Below, one piece after another: positions 11,407 to 24,025 of a stretch of DNA of 64,000 nt. Location: positions 612,001 through 676,000 of the forward strand of contig JAJGOT010000052.1 in the NCBI GenBank assembly GCA_022457155.1, written 5' to 3'. The notes below the pieces were generated by a model. That model searched no databases and was not told the DNA's origin. It saw nothing but the letters and a program-made list of their open reading frames with translations. The number at the start of each line of letters is the position of its first letter. The stretch's first letter is position 1. The translations under genes were made by a program, and so were the position numbers. The stretch is from Cladopsammia gracilis. Lineage: Eukaryota > Cnidaria > Anthozoa > Scleractinia > Dendrophylliidae.

Positions 11407-11481
11407 ACATTTTCGTTGTCCATTTTTTCGGCGAAGAGCTTGAATGCTGAACAGCTCCTCAGCGGAAATATACTTTCAATT

Positions 11482-12393
11482 ATGGCTCCGTCAATTCCAA
11501 GCCCGCTCATCCCCCCGGGTATTTGTCAGGCGTTTGTCTGTTTAAAAAAAAAAAAAAAGTTGCAAACGCCCCACAGTGGGGTCAGCTTTTATGTACAATT
11601 CCCCACGGTGGGGCATCTGAAAGAGTGCAAATGCCCGACATGGGACAAGATCAAAATTTTTATTTCAATGATTATTGATGAAAGCAATAATTGCTCACAA
11701 ATAAATGGATCTTTATTCATGCTAGGAATTCTTTCGTTCTACCTCAGTATTACTTATATCCGTTCCCTCATTCGTTCTAAATATTTGTGTTATGTTTCCG
11801 CAAAACTTTTGACTCCAATAATGGGGCCAATAATTTCCTGTCGATTCTCGTTGTTAATGTTATTAATTTTGATTAAAATTATGCTTACGTTCAATCCATT
11901 TACACGGTAAGGTCGCCGTTGATTGAGACGCTATTTCATGTGAAGTTGCTATTGAATTTTTAAATAGCCAGATTCGTCTGTTGCGACATATCATGATGGA
12001 AAGACACCAAGGCCACGAATGTTGGCAAATAAGACGTCAACAAAACTTGAAAATTAGCCGTGATATAGATATTATCTTCTGTGGCACTTGAAAGGTAAGG
12101 CAATAGGTGGCCTGTTTTGAAAATTGTGTGAAACTTTAATATTTTCACTTGAAAAGTGCAGGATTGAAACGACATTTATCAACTCAGTTTTTATAATCAG
12201 AAAAATTTAAAATAAACAATGAAGCATGTACGAATTTTTATATCCATAAGATAACGTTGTTTTGACAATGCCCCACCCCCGGGATGACCTATTTTAGCAA
12301 ATGCCCCACCCTTGGGAAGGAAAAGTTATAAAATGCCCGACAAATGCACGGGGGGGGGGGGGGGGATGAGCGGGCTTGGAATTGACGGAGCCA
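11482..12393. mobile_element. Non-autonomous DNA element, ~912 bp
   Basis: Terminal inverted repeats of ~30 bp: ATGGCTCCGTCAATTCCAAG at the left, its inverse ending GGAGCCAT at the right, each flanked by TTA or TA. A poly-G run sits just inside the right end. The interior repeats CCCCAC(AG/GG)TGGGG words. No transposase frame. Confidence 0.65.
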
Positions 12394-12539
12394 TTACCTT
12401 TTTATTTTCTTTGTTTAGTATATAACTGTTTTCATGCTTTTTATGAAGCAAATCCAGTTTGTTGGTGGTCAAAACTATGAAATTTCCATCCTGTTTAGGA
12501 ATTAAACACTATTATAAAATGCAAAGTTTTTATTGTTTG

Positions 12540-12797
12540 TCACCACCAACATGGCCGCCATGAAAACCACTTATTCGAGCCGCAAACTCACCGCGATCAC
12601 GAGGCGATATTAGGATCGCAGGGCGATGTCACTGTCAGTTGTAACGCGGCAGCATGGCGCGATCGCGGCGCTTAATTCTCCGCAATCGCGGCGCTGTTGG
12701 CCGTCACGATTTCAAGATGGCGGCACGATGTTAACTGCAATCGCGCCGCGATCCAAAAATTGCGGCGGCCATAAACGCTCCGCGATTGTAGTGAGAA
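12540..12797. repeat. CpG/GATC-rich repeat that interrupts exon 9
   Basis: Contains many GATCGCGGCG-type words, including near-palindromes such as GCGCGATCGCGGCGC. Its junction with NEK4 exon 9 lies near 12797. It supplies the stop codon of the left copy. Confidence 0.55.
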
Positions 12798-12910
12798 CTG
12801 GACTGGACTTTGTACCTTCTTCTTGCTCTAGGACTTCTGGAAGCTGGCAAATCGCCCACTGGGAGCCCTAACTTGGGAGGTTGTGGTAAAGGTCGCTGAG
12901 GCTGTTGAGA
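12731..12910 (-). CDS. Truncated exon 9 of the left NEK4 copy with a foreign tail
   Basis: The exon starts like its partner ([17 protein letters not shown]) and is collinear up to the codons for SSSH. It then leaves homology near 12797, inside the exon. The Glu-rich half and the splice donor of the right copy are missing. The reading frame continues into a CpG-rich repeat for about 17 codons and ends at a TAA. It is unknown whether a cryptic donor in the inserted DNA restores splicing to the microexon at 9839-9869. Confidence 0.75.
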   Translation of the reverse strand, partial: SQQPQRPLPQPPKLGLPVGDLPASRSPRARRRYKVQSSSHYNRGAFMAAAIFGSRRDCS

Positions 12911-14255
12911 CTTATGTGAAAAGGAAATAAAACAGAAACAATTCAACTATCTGAGTGACCACTTTTTAAAGCAATCGTCTTTTAAGCAACCACTTAATTT
13001 ATGAAATAATGTCTGAAACTATTCTTTGAATTAAATGATGTATTTAGAACTACCTGGAAATGACTATCGCCCATAAGCACTCACCTTCCTAGCCTGAAGG
13101 CAGACACTTAATAAAATAACAAAGAATGCCCCCCAAAATTATGACTACAATCCTAAAAACCTAAAACTCCTTTTTTTCAATCCCCAATTGAAAAGTTCCT
13201 TGGAGTGGAACTCTTGATAACAAGTTACAAAAGTTACACGTGCATTAATATCCATACCTCAGTTCTTGCAGGTGTTCTGGATTTGCCAACACCAGGTAAT
13301 GGTCTCTTTTCCTCCATTACCCTTTCACCATTCTCGGCTGATTTCTTGGTGGAATCATCCTCATCTACACCTTTCTGTCTCACTGCATTTCTATTTCCTA
13401 ACTTTTCACCAGCAGACTTTTTTCTTTCAGCCATTTGTTTCTTTATCACCTCGCGTTGCTTCAAGTCTACAACATTTTTCTCCTCCGATTTTTTCACATG
13501 CATCTCTGTTCCTCCTTTTTCTGATGATCCACTTGATGAACTCGTAGAATCTACAGACGTTCTTTCTGGTTCATTCCTTGAGGAAGGTTTTGGTGTTTTT
13601 TTTGACGGTTTTTCTTCCTCTATAACACAATCAATAGCAGATGCTGTGGCAATAGAAACCTCCAGTCCAGACCCTGAATATCCTGAATCTGATTTGGAAG
13701 ATTGTGATTTTGACACTCTTGATTTCGCGCTTGGTGTTCTGTCTTCCTTTGATCCACTTTTTGACTTGTGTACTCTGCAAAGTTTTTATATACAGTGTTA
13801 TGTTATGTTGAAATAAATAATATTGACACCAAGCAACAATTATTACATTCATTTGGTTAATAATGCTTAAAATGCTTAGAAAATAATCAATGATTATAAC
13901 TACAGATTACCACTCACCTATTTTTTGTTTCCTCCAAAAATAGGGCTACTTGTTTCTTGATGTAGCTATGTCGCAGCAGGCGTTGAGCGCTGGGTCTTTT
14001 CTCTGGGTTTAACTCCAGCATACTTTGTACAATTAAACACAGATCACTGCTGTAATAGGATGGAAGTTGTGGAGTCTAAAATTAAAAAAAGGAAAGTTAA
14101 TGTTAGCACCACAAGAATAAAGCAGCGTTTATTATTTCACTTATCAATGGCCACACATGTTGACATACGCAAACTGACTTGTAAAATAATCAATTGTCCT
14201 TCACTGTACATGATGTACTTGATAGCTGTTGAAATAGTTCATTCACAAAAATGAT

Positions 14256-14375
14256 GACGACCATGATGAATCAATTATAACAATGATTCTGACAATGATT
14301 TTCTAATGATTCTGATGATGATTATAAAGCTAACAATAATGACGGGTAATGATGATGATGACGAAGAGAGACGAA
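14256..14375. repeat. (GAT)n-like simple repeat
   Basis: Degenerate GATGATGAC repeats in intron 6. The orthologous stretch in the right copy is at 50358-50465 and has a different unit count. Confidence 0.75.
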
Positions 14376-15016
14376 AGGGTTGTTAGTATGTACTTAATTT
14401 TTACCCAACAACTAAAAAATGTATCACTCTGCTTTACATTCATTTGTAAAGTTTTATCAGTGCGATAGGTTGCCAACATGCACATTTAGATTAACAAGGC
14501 ATCTCTGACTGCCACAATATAATGTGATACTTGATAACATTATTTTGGCAGTTAAAGTAGTTTTTGTGTGATAAATATATAACTCACCTTTCCTTTAAGA
14601 ATCTTTATGTAATCCAAAGAACTCATATTTTTAGCACTGAAGGCATGTCTCAATGTACACATCTCATACAAACAGCAACCTAATGCCCAGACATCCGACT
14701 AAAAAAAATTTAAAAAATCATCAATTTTCAACATTTCAAATTGAAAAACATTTTTGAATTTTCCCTATTTCCAGACCAAAACATGTAATTTTTTCAACGC
14801 CTTTTCATTATTAAAATCCCATCACATCAAGATGTGCTGTAGTTTTTAGCCTGTAAACTAGCCCAATTGTTTCGTAGACTAAGTAAATTATTTCAGAAAA
14901 TCTATAGCTTTCAAAATCAACAAAAATCTAAATCTTTGTCATAAACATTGATGCACTAAACATAGCTTTTTGTGCCCGAAAAGGTTTTGGGACTCTCAAG
15001 AAACACACACCTGACC

Positions 15017-15121
15017 TTAGTCTCCCACGCAGCCGTTATTGTCTCGTCACGCAACGCTCCTCTCCACTAGTGGGGAGGAGCATTGCGTGACGAGACAAAT
15101 AACGGCTGCCTGGGAGACTAA
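15017..15121. mobile_element. 105-bp palindromic MITE
   Basis: TTAGTCTCCCACGCAGCCG pairs with CGGCTGCCTGGGAGACTAA; the core GTCTCGTCACGCAACGCTCC pairs with its inverse. The right NEK4 copy lacks it (about 51098), so it inserted after the duplication. Confidence 0.8.
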
Positions 15122-15176
15122 CCTGGCCTCTGAATTGAAATTTTCTCCCTCAAAACTTCTACAAACTGATCAGTAC

Positions 15177-15296
15177 CTTGTGATTATAAGGTTTATTGGA
15201 AAACAGCTCTGGAGACATGTAATACGGTGTACCAATCAGGGTGGTAGCCATGTCTGATGATGTTTCCAATACTCTAGCCATACCAAGGCCACCAAC
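15177..15296 (-). CDS. Left-copy exon 5 with mutated DLG motif
   Basis: This is the activation-segment exon, 120 nt, phase 0 at both ends, with AG acceptor and GT donor preserved. The right copy encodes GDLGIAR here; this copy encodes GGLGMAR. The codon change is GAT to GGC, two substitutions, so it is not a single read error. The TPYYMSPE segment is unchanged. The Asp of this motif binds the Mg-ATP complex in active kinases, so phosphotransfer is predicted to be lost. Confidence 0.9.
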
Positions 15297-15325
15297 CTAA
15301 CATGAAATACGATGATATTAACAAA

Positions 15326-15389
15326 ATAGGCCATTTCCGAGTTGCCTTTAGCCTCTCTATCAAAGCGAGGCTAGGTGCGAAACCTTTCA

Positions 15390-15420
<31 letters not shown>

Positions 15421-15501
15421 GGAAACTCATTTTCATATGAAAGGTTGTGCACCTAGCCTCGCTTTGACAACGAGGCGTAACGTAACTCGGAAATGGCCTA
15501 T
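15326..15501. mobile_element. 176-bp fold-back MITE, ATAGGCCATTT ends
   Basis: ATAGGCCATTTCCGAGTTGC pairs with the inverse at the right; the inner arms share AGCGAGGCTAGGTGC and CTTTCATATGAAAATGAG. Absent at the matching site near 51298 of the right copy. Confidence 0.8.
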
Positions 15502-16096
15502 TGGATTACATTAAGGCATTATACAACTTTGAGTTTCTAAGTATTTCAGCAGTTGCAAAATAACCTTATCATTAAACAAGCAAAAACGTAATACAATAAT
15601 TACAAATGGATGCATGCAAATTATCATTTGATTGCACAGTCTAGTTAGCGTTCAATCTTTATTGTAAGTAGACCAATAGCTCCCTTGTGAGAGCTAGTAA
15701 GATGCAAAAAAGGCATGTACTTGTCAGTTATTAAAATCAGTCAATCAGAAATCAATCTAGGAATTAATAATTACTATTATGTTCTATGGATCGATAAATA
15801 AAGGAATTCTGGCTACCTACACCAAAATAACAGAGGCAGGGAGCCCTATCATATTTTATTTTTCAAACTTTAATAGAAATACAATCATATAATTTTATAG
15901 AATAGATATCTTACTTTTACTAACATTCACTCAGCAGCCCCCTATTAGGAGGAATGTAGCGCGCATTGATTTGAAATTATTACTTAGCATAACTTAAAAA
16001 AGTGAAATTGTAATGCAATCTTTTCGACTGATTCGTACGTCATCTTCATCTTTAAATTAAACTTTCAGAGAATATTTTTCACATCGATAAGCATGC

Positions 16097-16300
16097 GTGG
16101 TGAACGTTTTTAAAAAAATCCATCAAGTCGTTTCCAAGATTTTTGCAAAAGCGATTGAAATTGAAAATTACCCAAAAATTTCACATGGAGCGAAGTTAGG
16201 AAAAAAGGTAGTTCTCAAGATCGCAAAAGAGAAAGTAAATAAAAATTACATGGTGTGCAAACATAACATCAAGCCACTTTTTGACACTATCTTGAAGTAA
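16097..16300 (+). other. Unrecognised 67-residue open frame
   Basis: Lys-rich frame in an intron of the left NEK4 copy. No motif recognised and no equivalent in the right copy; probably chance or repeat-derived. Confidence 0.2.
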
Positions 16301-16334
16301 TTTCACAAAACCAGTGTCAATCCCTCGATCAATT

Positions 16335-16600
16335 TAATCATCATCATCATCTAGGCCTATTGCGCCAATGAGGCGCACAGGGCCTGACAGGTTTCTGTAA
16401 TCAGCGATTTTTTACGGGATCAGGTGATTAGCCTGACGCCCAACCCCCAACCTGGAGGGCCAGGGGCTGTCCTTTGTCTGGCCTCTATCCCTCGACCAAT
16501 CCGGTACGGTTGAACCCACCAGGGACTAGGTCCCCACCGGCATAGCTCTAGAGGTCACTGAGACACACAAGCTTCACCACCGCGGCAAGGTGACAAGCCC
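16335..16600. repeat. LINE or SINE 3'-end fragment
   Basis: Starts with (ATC)n and runs through GCGCCAATGAGGCGC, CCAACCCCCAACCTGGAGGG and CACCACCGCGGCAAGGTGAC. This GC-rich block resembles 3' ends of widespread non-LTR elements in invertebrates. The family was not identified. Confidence 0.45.
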
Positions 16601-17152
16601 AGGGTGATCAATTTAATACCAGTATACAAATAGTAAGGTTTGAAATGTTATTGCGATTTATTTGAAATCAAACATACAGATTTTTTTATTCTTGCAAAAT
16701 ATATATGCCATACACCCGGCATATTTTAAGATGTCTATGTAGGATTTTCAATGCGAAATCTTAAATGCGCAAACTTTCACTTTTACTGATTTCGAAGTTT
16801 CTTGTTTATCGTCGTCATGGTAATATCGATTTTACCAGAATATATATTTAGCCAAACTTCAATTCAAAACCAGTTAATAGTGAAAATTTCACGTTGATCT
16901 TACTTGAAAAAAAAAAACGCCTAAAAGCCGATTGCAAAATGTAGGTATGGTCTCCAGAAAACTATATCGAAACACCTTAATACAAACGGTTTTATATAAA
17001 CGTTTGCGGTATGTCCACATCAGAAAAAGGCTTAGTAATATACTAGCAGTAATCAAGATTATGGAGACGCGTTCGAAGGAACTTCCGGCCGAAATGAGCC
17101 CCTGAAAAAAGCAATAGGGGCGGCCATTTGGAAGACCGGACACCAAAAAATC

Positions 17153-17389
17153 TCAAATTTTTCTGCATGTTAGGCACAGGGCAACCAACACGAAATTAGG
17201 ATTGCGTTCTTCAAACGCGAAAAATAGTATTGAAGAAGTTCCTTCTTCAAGTAGGTTAATGTATGACCTGGTGTCTCCGAGATGCGGCGGAATAGGAGTA
17301 TTCCAGATTCTTGGTGATCTGCAGTAAAAACTGTTTTGAAAAGTTACAGTATTCGCTTTTGGTACATTGCTTTTTGAGTAGCATATCAT
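17153..17389 (-). pseudogene. Non-LTR retrotransposon ORF2 C-terminal fragment
   Basis: The frame contains NSFYCRSPRIWNTPIPPHLGD and a short cysteine motif (CLTC), the usual end of CR1/Rex-like ORF2 proteins (SF..R..RLWN..PPHL). Only the last ~80 codons remain. Frames at 16889-17146 downstream are its decayed tail. Confidence 0.6.
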
Positions 17390-18619
17390 AAGATGGATAT
17401 TAGGGCCTGGTTATTCTACTAGAAGTACATACAGAAATGTGTGGATCACTTGACTTATATTTAAAAAGGTACACCAAGTCTAGGTATTCGTGCCAATAAC
17501 ACAGTGGCAACAATCCTGTCTTCAAAAGTCTGGTCTTGTAGCTAACCTCTAAGTGTAATGTAGGAATTTGTTTCTTTTATGTTGCTATATAATAGGTGGC
17601 TTATGGTGTAATAACACCATGGCTTACTTTAATAATATTGCTTTTTGTCAGAAAAATATTTTGAGTCTTAAGATCCCTGTGTAGAACAAGCCTCTCATGC
17701 ATATACTGTGAAGAACAATGAAGATACAAAGATAAGTTACACATACTGTAAGAAACATAGCAATGTTATAAGTTAAGTACTCCTTAGGTATGTTCATACA
17801 TAACAACCCATCAAAGACCAAACTACTATACATATCTCTCTATACTTTAAATAAAAGGTAAAGTCACTCAAAAGCCACAGTTGGCCCAACAGCTGGAGCT
17901 TTACTTGGTTTCTGTAGCATGAAGCAACTAGGAATATTGCTACTCCCCCCTGGATGGGATATCAGTCCATCGCAGAGTTACCCCTAGCCTTTTGTCGCCG
18001 GTGTTCTATTTATACCCCACCATACTTTAGGGAATAATAACCTCTGAGGGAAGGGATTTTTATAAAGCATTCTCGTAAATGACCTTACAATTGAATGTTG
18101 GGGGGGCCTCAAATGGGGCGCGCTCACCCAACACATATTGCAACATACCTGTAATGCCATGGTAATTTGAACAAACCACTCAACAATTTGTTTCTCTTCC
18201 AGAACTTTCCCTTCTTTAGATAGTGCTTCTAACTTTGTGTAAAGGTCACCTCCCTCACAAAAGTTCATTACAATGTATAGAAATCCTGATTCATCCTGAA
18301 ATGATTCTCGATACGAAACAATGTTGGGATGACGTAGCTGTGATAATAATTTTGCCTGAAAGTGATGATGTGTACATTAATATTTCTTTGTAAACGGTTA
18401 ATTTGAACCCAGGAGTATCAGTATGTGGAGTGTGATATCTGCGTTAGTGTAGTTGAACTGAAAAGAACTGTTAATTGTTGTTGTGACAAAGACTGATGTT
18501 TTAACAACCTGAGCGGAAGTCATCTTCAGAGTCAATTGTGAATTGAAAACCGTCAGTTGATGGAATTAATGTTTAGCTGTTGCTGCTATTATTTGGTCAG
18601 TTTTGTCATGACGTTATTG

Positions 18620-18947
18620 GATGTTGAATTATTAATATATATAACGCACATATCACATGTCTCATGGCGCTTTACATACAGCTATGAGAAATATGAGATC
18701 GGACGTCAGCTTATGAAGGCGCCTCAGGCAGCCGCTATCGGTCCATTGTTGATCTCATCTCCCCCACCCCACCCATGAACAAAGTATGACACTGAGGGTG
18801 GTCATGCACAGCCGGTTTTGTTACCTCCTCAGTGCTTCTTTTACGTCTCAATCAGAGACAGGACTGCCATTTCTACGTGGTCACCCGAGCCACGCGAAGG
18901 TCTTAAACCAGTGCTGATGTCATAGCAAAGGCAGCACTTTCGCCCTT

Positions 18948-18978
<31 letters not shown>

Positions 18979-19060
18979 CCGGGATTCGAACCCGAGACCC
19001 CCCACTCTGCAGACTGGCGCTCTAACTATCAACTGTTAGCTAACCAGGAAGCGGTTGAGA
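18620..19060 (-). mobile_element. tRNA-headed SINE
   Basis: Minus-strand head with B box GGTTCGAATCCCGGC (near 18980) and an A-box-like segment. The body ends at TATGTAAAGCGCCATGAG and a TA-rich tail near 18635. Absent from the right copy. Confidence 0.65.
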
Positions 19061-19242
19061 CTCAAGTGTGTGACTGGTACATTTCAATCCATGTATTGTT
19101 TGTGTAATTTTGGTTTTTCTACTGGTCTACTGTTGACAAGTCATTTATAGGCCATGGGATAGCTGTTGGTATCAGTTCAGTGGTGTTTGTTATAAGTCTA
19201 TTACTATAGTAAACCAACTTTCTAGAGTGAGTCATTTGTTTT

Positions 19243-19746
19243 AGTCTGTACTATTGGCCATTTTGAGGTTGTGCTTGAGGATGGGGCGGTTTCGTTTCGA
19301 ATTGCACTATGGGGCTGTTTTAGGGACGCAATTCAAACATGGCGTCTGCTCAGGATGTAAACTGAAGCTGTGATCTTGTCAAAAATGGGAGAGTTTAGCT
19401 GTTGCGTAGCTGGATGCAGCAACAACTGGAGAAATTCACCAAATATGAACTTTCAAACTTTACCAAGTGATCCGAAAGTAAAAAAGGCGTACGTACGACT
19501 GACAACGAAATGCAACCTTGAAGAAGGACGCACCGAGCACAAGGATTTGTGGAGCACATATTCCAAGAGGAGTGAGGATGAGTAGAAATAAACTTCCTTT
19601 AATATTTCCCTGGACTATCATCCCATTTTTGACAAAATCACACTTTCAGCAGACGCCATGTTTGAATTGCGTCCCCAAAACACCCCATAATGCAATTCAA
19701 AACGAAACCGACCCAGTCTCATGCGCAACCTCAAAATGGCCAATAG
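19243..19746. mobile_element. ~500-bp DNA element with ~95-bp inverted ends and a THAP exon
   Basis: Left and right ends are inverted copies (CTATTGGCCATTTTGAGG, then GACGCAATTCAAACATGGCG). The interior encodes a THAP start at 19370-19585: CCVAGCSNN, NFQTLPSDPKVKKAYVRL. THAP domains are the zinc-dependent DNA-binding domains of P-element and Kolobok-type transposases; the catalytic part is missing. The matching site near 54608 in the right copy is empty. Confidence 0.7.
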
Positions 19747-20099
19747 GTAATGCATTCAGCAGAGTCCCAGTCAGTTTTGTGATTTGGTATAAATCAGTGC
19801 TCAGCAATGTGACTGTTGACATCACCATTCTTTGCTACCTGATTGTAAGCAATCAGTCTTATGTTCAAATTTCTGCCAGTCTCGCCGATGTAAGAGGGCT
19901 GGCAGTCGCAGCATTTGATTTTGTATACTGCTCCTTGTCTGTCTCTAGATTCGTCTTTGCTTATTTGTTAATAAGTAGTTGTTGCAATCCGTTTGTGAGC
20001 GACATGGATACTGTAAGGTTGTAGGATCCATACGATATATTCGTAAATGCAGTGGTTTCAAAAAATGGTACCAATCGTAATTATTATTTTACTTTTTAT

Positions 20100-23000
20100 T
20101 TTTATTTTTTGCTAGATAACTTTATTTAGCAAACAAATAACAATACAGCATATTACACACAAAGAAGCATCATTGACATATTACATCACAATAAATAAAA
20201 CTAATATAAGTTTTCGGTTTGATACTTATACTTAAGTTTACTTAAAAATTCTTGTACATCTAATTCTTGATGGTTGAGTTTTTGATTGTACAGATAGTAT
20301 TTGGCATACAAGATACAATAGTTAAGTTTCCTCGTAATTTTAAGGAACCGAAGTTCTGTGGGTGGGGTCTTGCCAAAAATAATTTCTGAATCACTTATTG
20401 TAAAAGAAGTGGCATTGTCTTTGTTAAAATTAGCCAAAACACTTTGAAGAAATGATTTGGTAAAGCGACACTTTAAGAACGTGTGGCCAATAGACAAATA
20501 GAGTCTACTTGGTCGCAATAGTTACAATTGGGACTGTCCACAATCCCAAAGTAATAGAGTTCTTTATTAGACACAACTAGTCTATGCAGGAGCTTAAAAT
20601 AAAATTGTTTAATTTTATTTTCCTTGCAAATGTTCATAAACTGCTTGAAGTAAATCCTCAATGAGAGGTCGTTTAAGGAAAGATCCTGTTGCCACTTACT
20701 AACTGCTTTAATTTCTAGAGGACTGCTTTTGATAAAAAGCCAGTAATGGTCTTTACATTTGAATTTTTATAAATCAATTTTTATGGTGGGATAAAGATTA
20801 AAAAAGGCTGCGTTGGATGTAAATTTTTGTTTGTCTATACTAATAACTCCAGCTTTTTTAAGGAGTTCTTTTGGAATTGCAGAAATAACTTGAAAGTTTT
20901 CTAGAAAATGCGATTTGACTTGGTATTTCTGATAAAATTCCTGGTAAGACAACAGCTTCCCAGCATCTCTAAGCAGATCTTGAATCGATATAATTCCCTT
21001 TTGAAACCAACTTCGCAAGAAGAACATTTTACCTTCGATCAAGATCTCCTTGTTATTAAACAAAATCATGTCTTGGTCGAAGATGGTTTCATACAGGTCT
21101 CTGAGTTCCAAAAAGGAGAGTACGATTTGTTCGTAGAACGGCGGTAAATTTACATGACGCAAAAGCTTTTTATCAAAATTACATCGCAAAAGGAAATTGA
21201 GACCACCTACTTTATCAAAATAGTACTCGGGAACTACTTTCCAATTCTCACTTCTATATAGTTGGTCAACAGAAAGAAATCTGGCAACCCATGCAAGCTT
21301 TTAAAAAGCTTTGGCCATGATTTCAATATTTGGCATCCGCAATCCTCCCTCTGGGTAGTCCTGATAAAGGACACGCCTCTTTATTTTATCTTGCTTTTTG
21401 CTCCATAGAAAATTAAAAGGCGACGTCGTCGTTGAAGAAACAATTTCTATAGGCATTACCAATGACTAAGTAGAATATATGAGGCGGGGGTATACCCAGA
21501 CATTTGGATATCAGACAACGACCAAATATAGTAAGTTTTCGAGATCCCCAAATATCTAGAGTTGTGTTCAGTCTGTTGAAGTCTTGCACTTTTAATGCGA
21601 AATTCTTTTTCACATTGTCTTTCTCATTATAGGAAATGTAGACTCCTAAAATTCGAACCGGATCTTTGGTCCATTTAAAATTCAAGGGTTTGTCTACCCT
21701 GGTTCACCATGGGCCCAACCATATTGCTTTGGTTTTGGAGGTGTTCAGTTTTAAGTCGGAAATTTTTCCAAAATCATTGACAATACCAACTAGGTTTCCA
21801 GCAGAGGTCAAGCTGTCTAAGAAAGCTGAGTGTCGTCCGCAAATTGGCTTAACTTAAATTCAGTACCAAATATTTTAATACCTTTAACACTATTGTCCTG
21901 TCTTATCTTAGTAGCAAGAACCTCAGCAGCAAGAATAAACAAATAGGGAGACAAGGGGCAACCTTGTCTTACACCTCTCGATAATTTAAAATAATTGGTA
22001 CAAAAACCATTGTTTATGACACTACTACTTTCAATATTAGCATAGAAGGTAGAAATCCATCTTCCAATGTTGCTTCCAAAGTTGAAAAGAGAGAGTGTTT
22101 CCTGAATAAAGGCCCATTCCACAGTGTCAAAGGCCTTTTGAAAGTCCAGACATAATAAGATCCCGGGGATTTTCTGCAGTTCAGTTTGTTGTAGAATATC
22201 ATTAACAAGTCGAATATTTTGTCCTATATATCTTCCTTTCATAAAACCAGACTGATCAGTATGAATCAGATGGTAGAATACGTTCTATCCTCTTAGAAAT
22301 AACTTTTGACGCTATTTTATAGTCGGTATTCAATAAGGTTATTGGACGCCAGCTCGACAGGAGCAGAGGGTCAGAGTCCTCCTTGGGAATAAGTGTTATA
22401 ACACCTCTACGTTGGGAAATTGACATTTCACCTGATTCATAAGCGGCATTAAAGCAGTCAACGAGATCTTGACTGAGAAGACCAAAGAATTGCTTATAAA
22501 ACTCGATTGTAAAGCCGTCGTCCCTGGGGACTTTTCATTTTGGAAGGATTTCAAGACATTTTCACATTCGTCTACGGTTATATTACCTTCAAGATCATTT
22601 TTTTCTTCTTCAGATAGCTTTTGAAAATTCACACCCTGAGTGAATGCTTCAAAACCATCTGTGATGTCGTCTACACACGAGCTGTATAATTCCTCAAAAA
22701 ACTTTTGATTCTCGTCCATAATCCCCTTGTCATTTCCCACCATCTTCCCATTTGACCCTTTAATTTCTGTGATGACTTTTCTGTTCTAGTTTCTCCTTTC
22801 CATATTAAAAAAGTATTTGGTTGGTTTTTCACCATATTCGATCCACTTTACTTTTGAGCGGAACATTGCACCTTTTCCCTCAGTTTCATAGAGGTTGTCG
22901 AATTCGCGTTTTTAATAGACGTTCTTCATATTCCTTTAGTTCAGAATCAAGATTTAAAAGATCAGAGCTGTTACAGATTTGTTGTCTATTTCCTCTACAC

Positions 23001-23953
23001 GTCTTTGTAAATCCTACTCCCGTCTGCGAAAAATCAAAGCTTTGCGCTTGGAATCGTAATACTTCTTATTTCCATTTTAATAAGCTCCCATTTCAGTCTT
23101 TTGCCCACAATGTTAGCATACTTCTCAAGGATCAAAGGATAATTGCTAGTAATTAATTCTACAAATTCCTTGTCCTTCAAAAGCCAATTGTTAAATTTCC
23201 AAAGTCCCGGGCCTCTTGTTGCGTTTGAGAAGTGAAGGCTTAATTTAACAGCTTTGTGATCTGGTGTGTTAGCACTTTTAATGTCAACCCTATTTACATA
23301 ATTAACCAGAAATTTAGCTACAAAATAGAAATCGATTCGCGATTTAACTTTTAGCGATTTAGACTCATAAGAATAGCTTTTTATACTTGGTTTCATTTTC
23401 CTGAATATATCAACTAAGTCTAATTCTTCCATCAGCGAAATAATTTTGTTTCGGTAGGACGTTGGTCTCCACGGTATACCGCCTTTCTTATCGATACTTT
23501 CTAGCGTTGCATTCCAATCTCCTCCTGCAATGAGCTGGGCAATGTTAAAATTAGTTGTCAAAAACTCACTCAGAACCTGCATAAATTTTTCTTGAAGTTG
23601 AGAGCTGGTAGGTGCATAAACATTGCAGATAGCAATTTAAAATCCATTTAAAATTGCATCAACCGCGATGATTCTTCCCTCTTGGTCTCGGTATTGTTCA
23701 CTAAGGCATGACAAAGTGGATTAACAAGAATACAGACACCTTTGCTGTGGTTAAACCCATGGGAGAAGAAAATGTCGCCACCCCATTCATTTTTCCACAC
23801 GGTCTCATCTGTAGATTCAGAAAAAGTTTCTTGCAAAAGATAGAACTCGCAGTTTTGGTCCTTTAAATAACTAAAAATAGATCTCCGTTTGATTCGATTT
23901 TTTAAACCTCTAACATTTAAAGTAAGAATATTACATTTTGAAAAACCCGCCAT
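20100..23953 (-). mobile_element. Tx1/L1-like LINE, ORF2 nearly full length but broken
   Basis: Order along the minus strand: AP-endonuclease (LTLNVRGLKN, LLQETFS, then GGDWNATL, SRIDFYFVA, TPDHKAV at 23034-23953), reverse transcriptase (LCLDFQKAFDTVEW, GVRQGCPLSPYLF, FADDT at 21817-22242), then the connecting and C-terminal regions with a cysteine motif (CNYCDQ, 20473-20661). At least five frames are needed, so it is inactive. ORF1 is absent. It lies inside intron 2 of the left NEK4 copy and is missing from the right copy. The clade is judged by motif style. Confidence 0.85.
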
Positions 23954-24025
23954 GGCTGTCTAAATTATAAAGATGTACCATAGAATGTCCAATGATGCAT
24001 CATCGAAAAACATAGAACATTCAAA

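Larger units (their letters stand above)
18360..20035 (-). mobile_element. PLE remnant in intron 2 of the left NEK4 copy
   Basis: Minus strand near 19770-19960 encodes CQPSYIGETGRNL and NSHIAEH, a GIY-YIG domain. Its 3' end near 18420-18535 carries CTGAAGATGACTTCC, a decayed hammerhead-like start. The same remnant sits at 54260-55320 in the right copy, so it predates the gene duplication. A SINE and a THAP element split this copy. Confidence 0.65.

Noticed and set aside
13205..13816. 203-residue plus-strand frame
   Set aside because: Antisense shadow of NEK4 exon 8; phase and splice sites support the minus strand.
19370..19585. THAP-domain frame as a stand-alone host gene
   Set aside because: It lies between transposon inverted ends and stops right after the DNA-binding domain.
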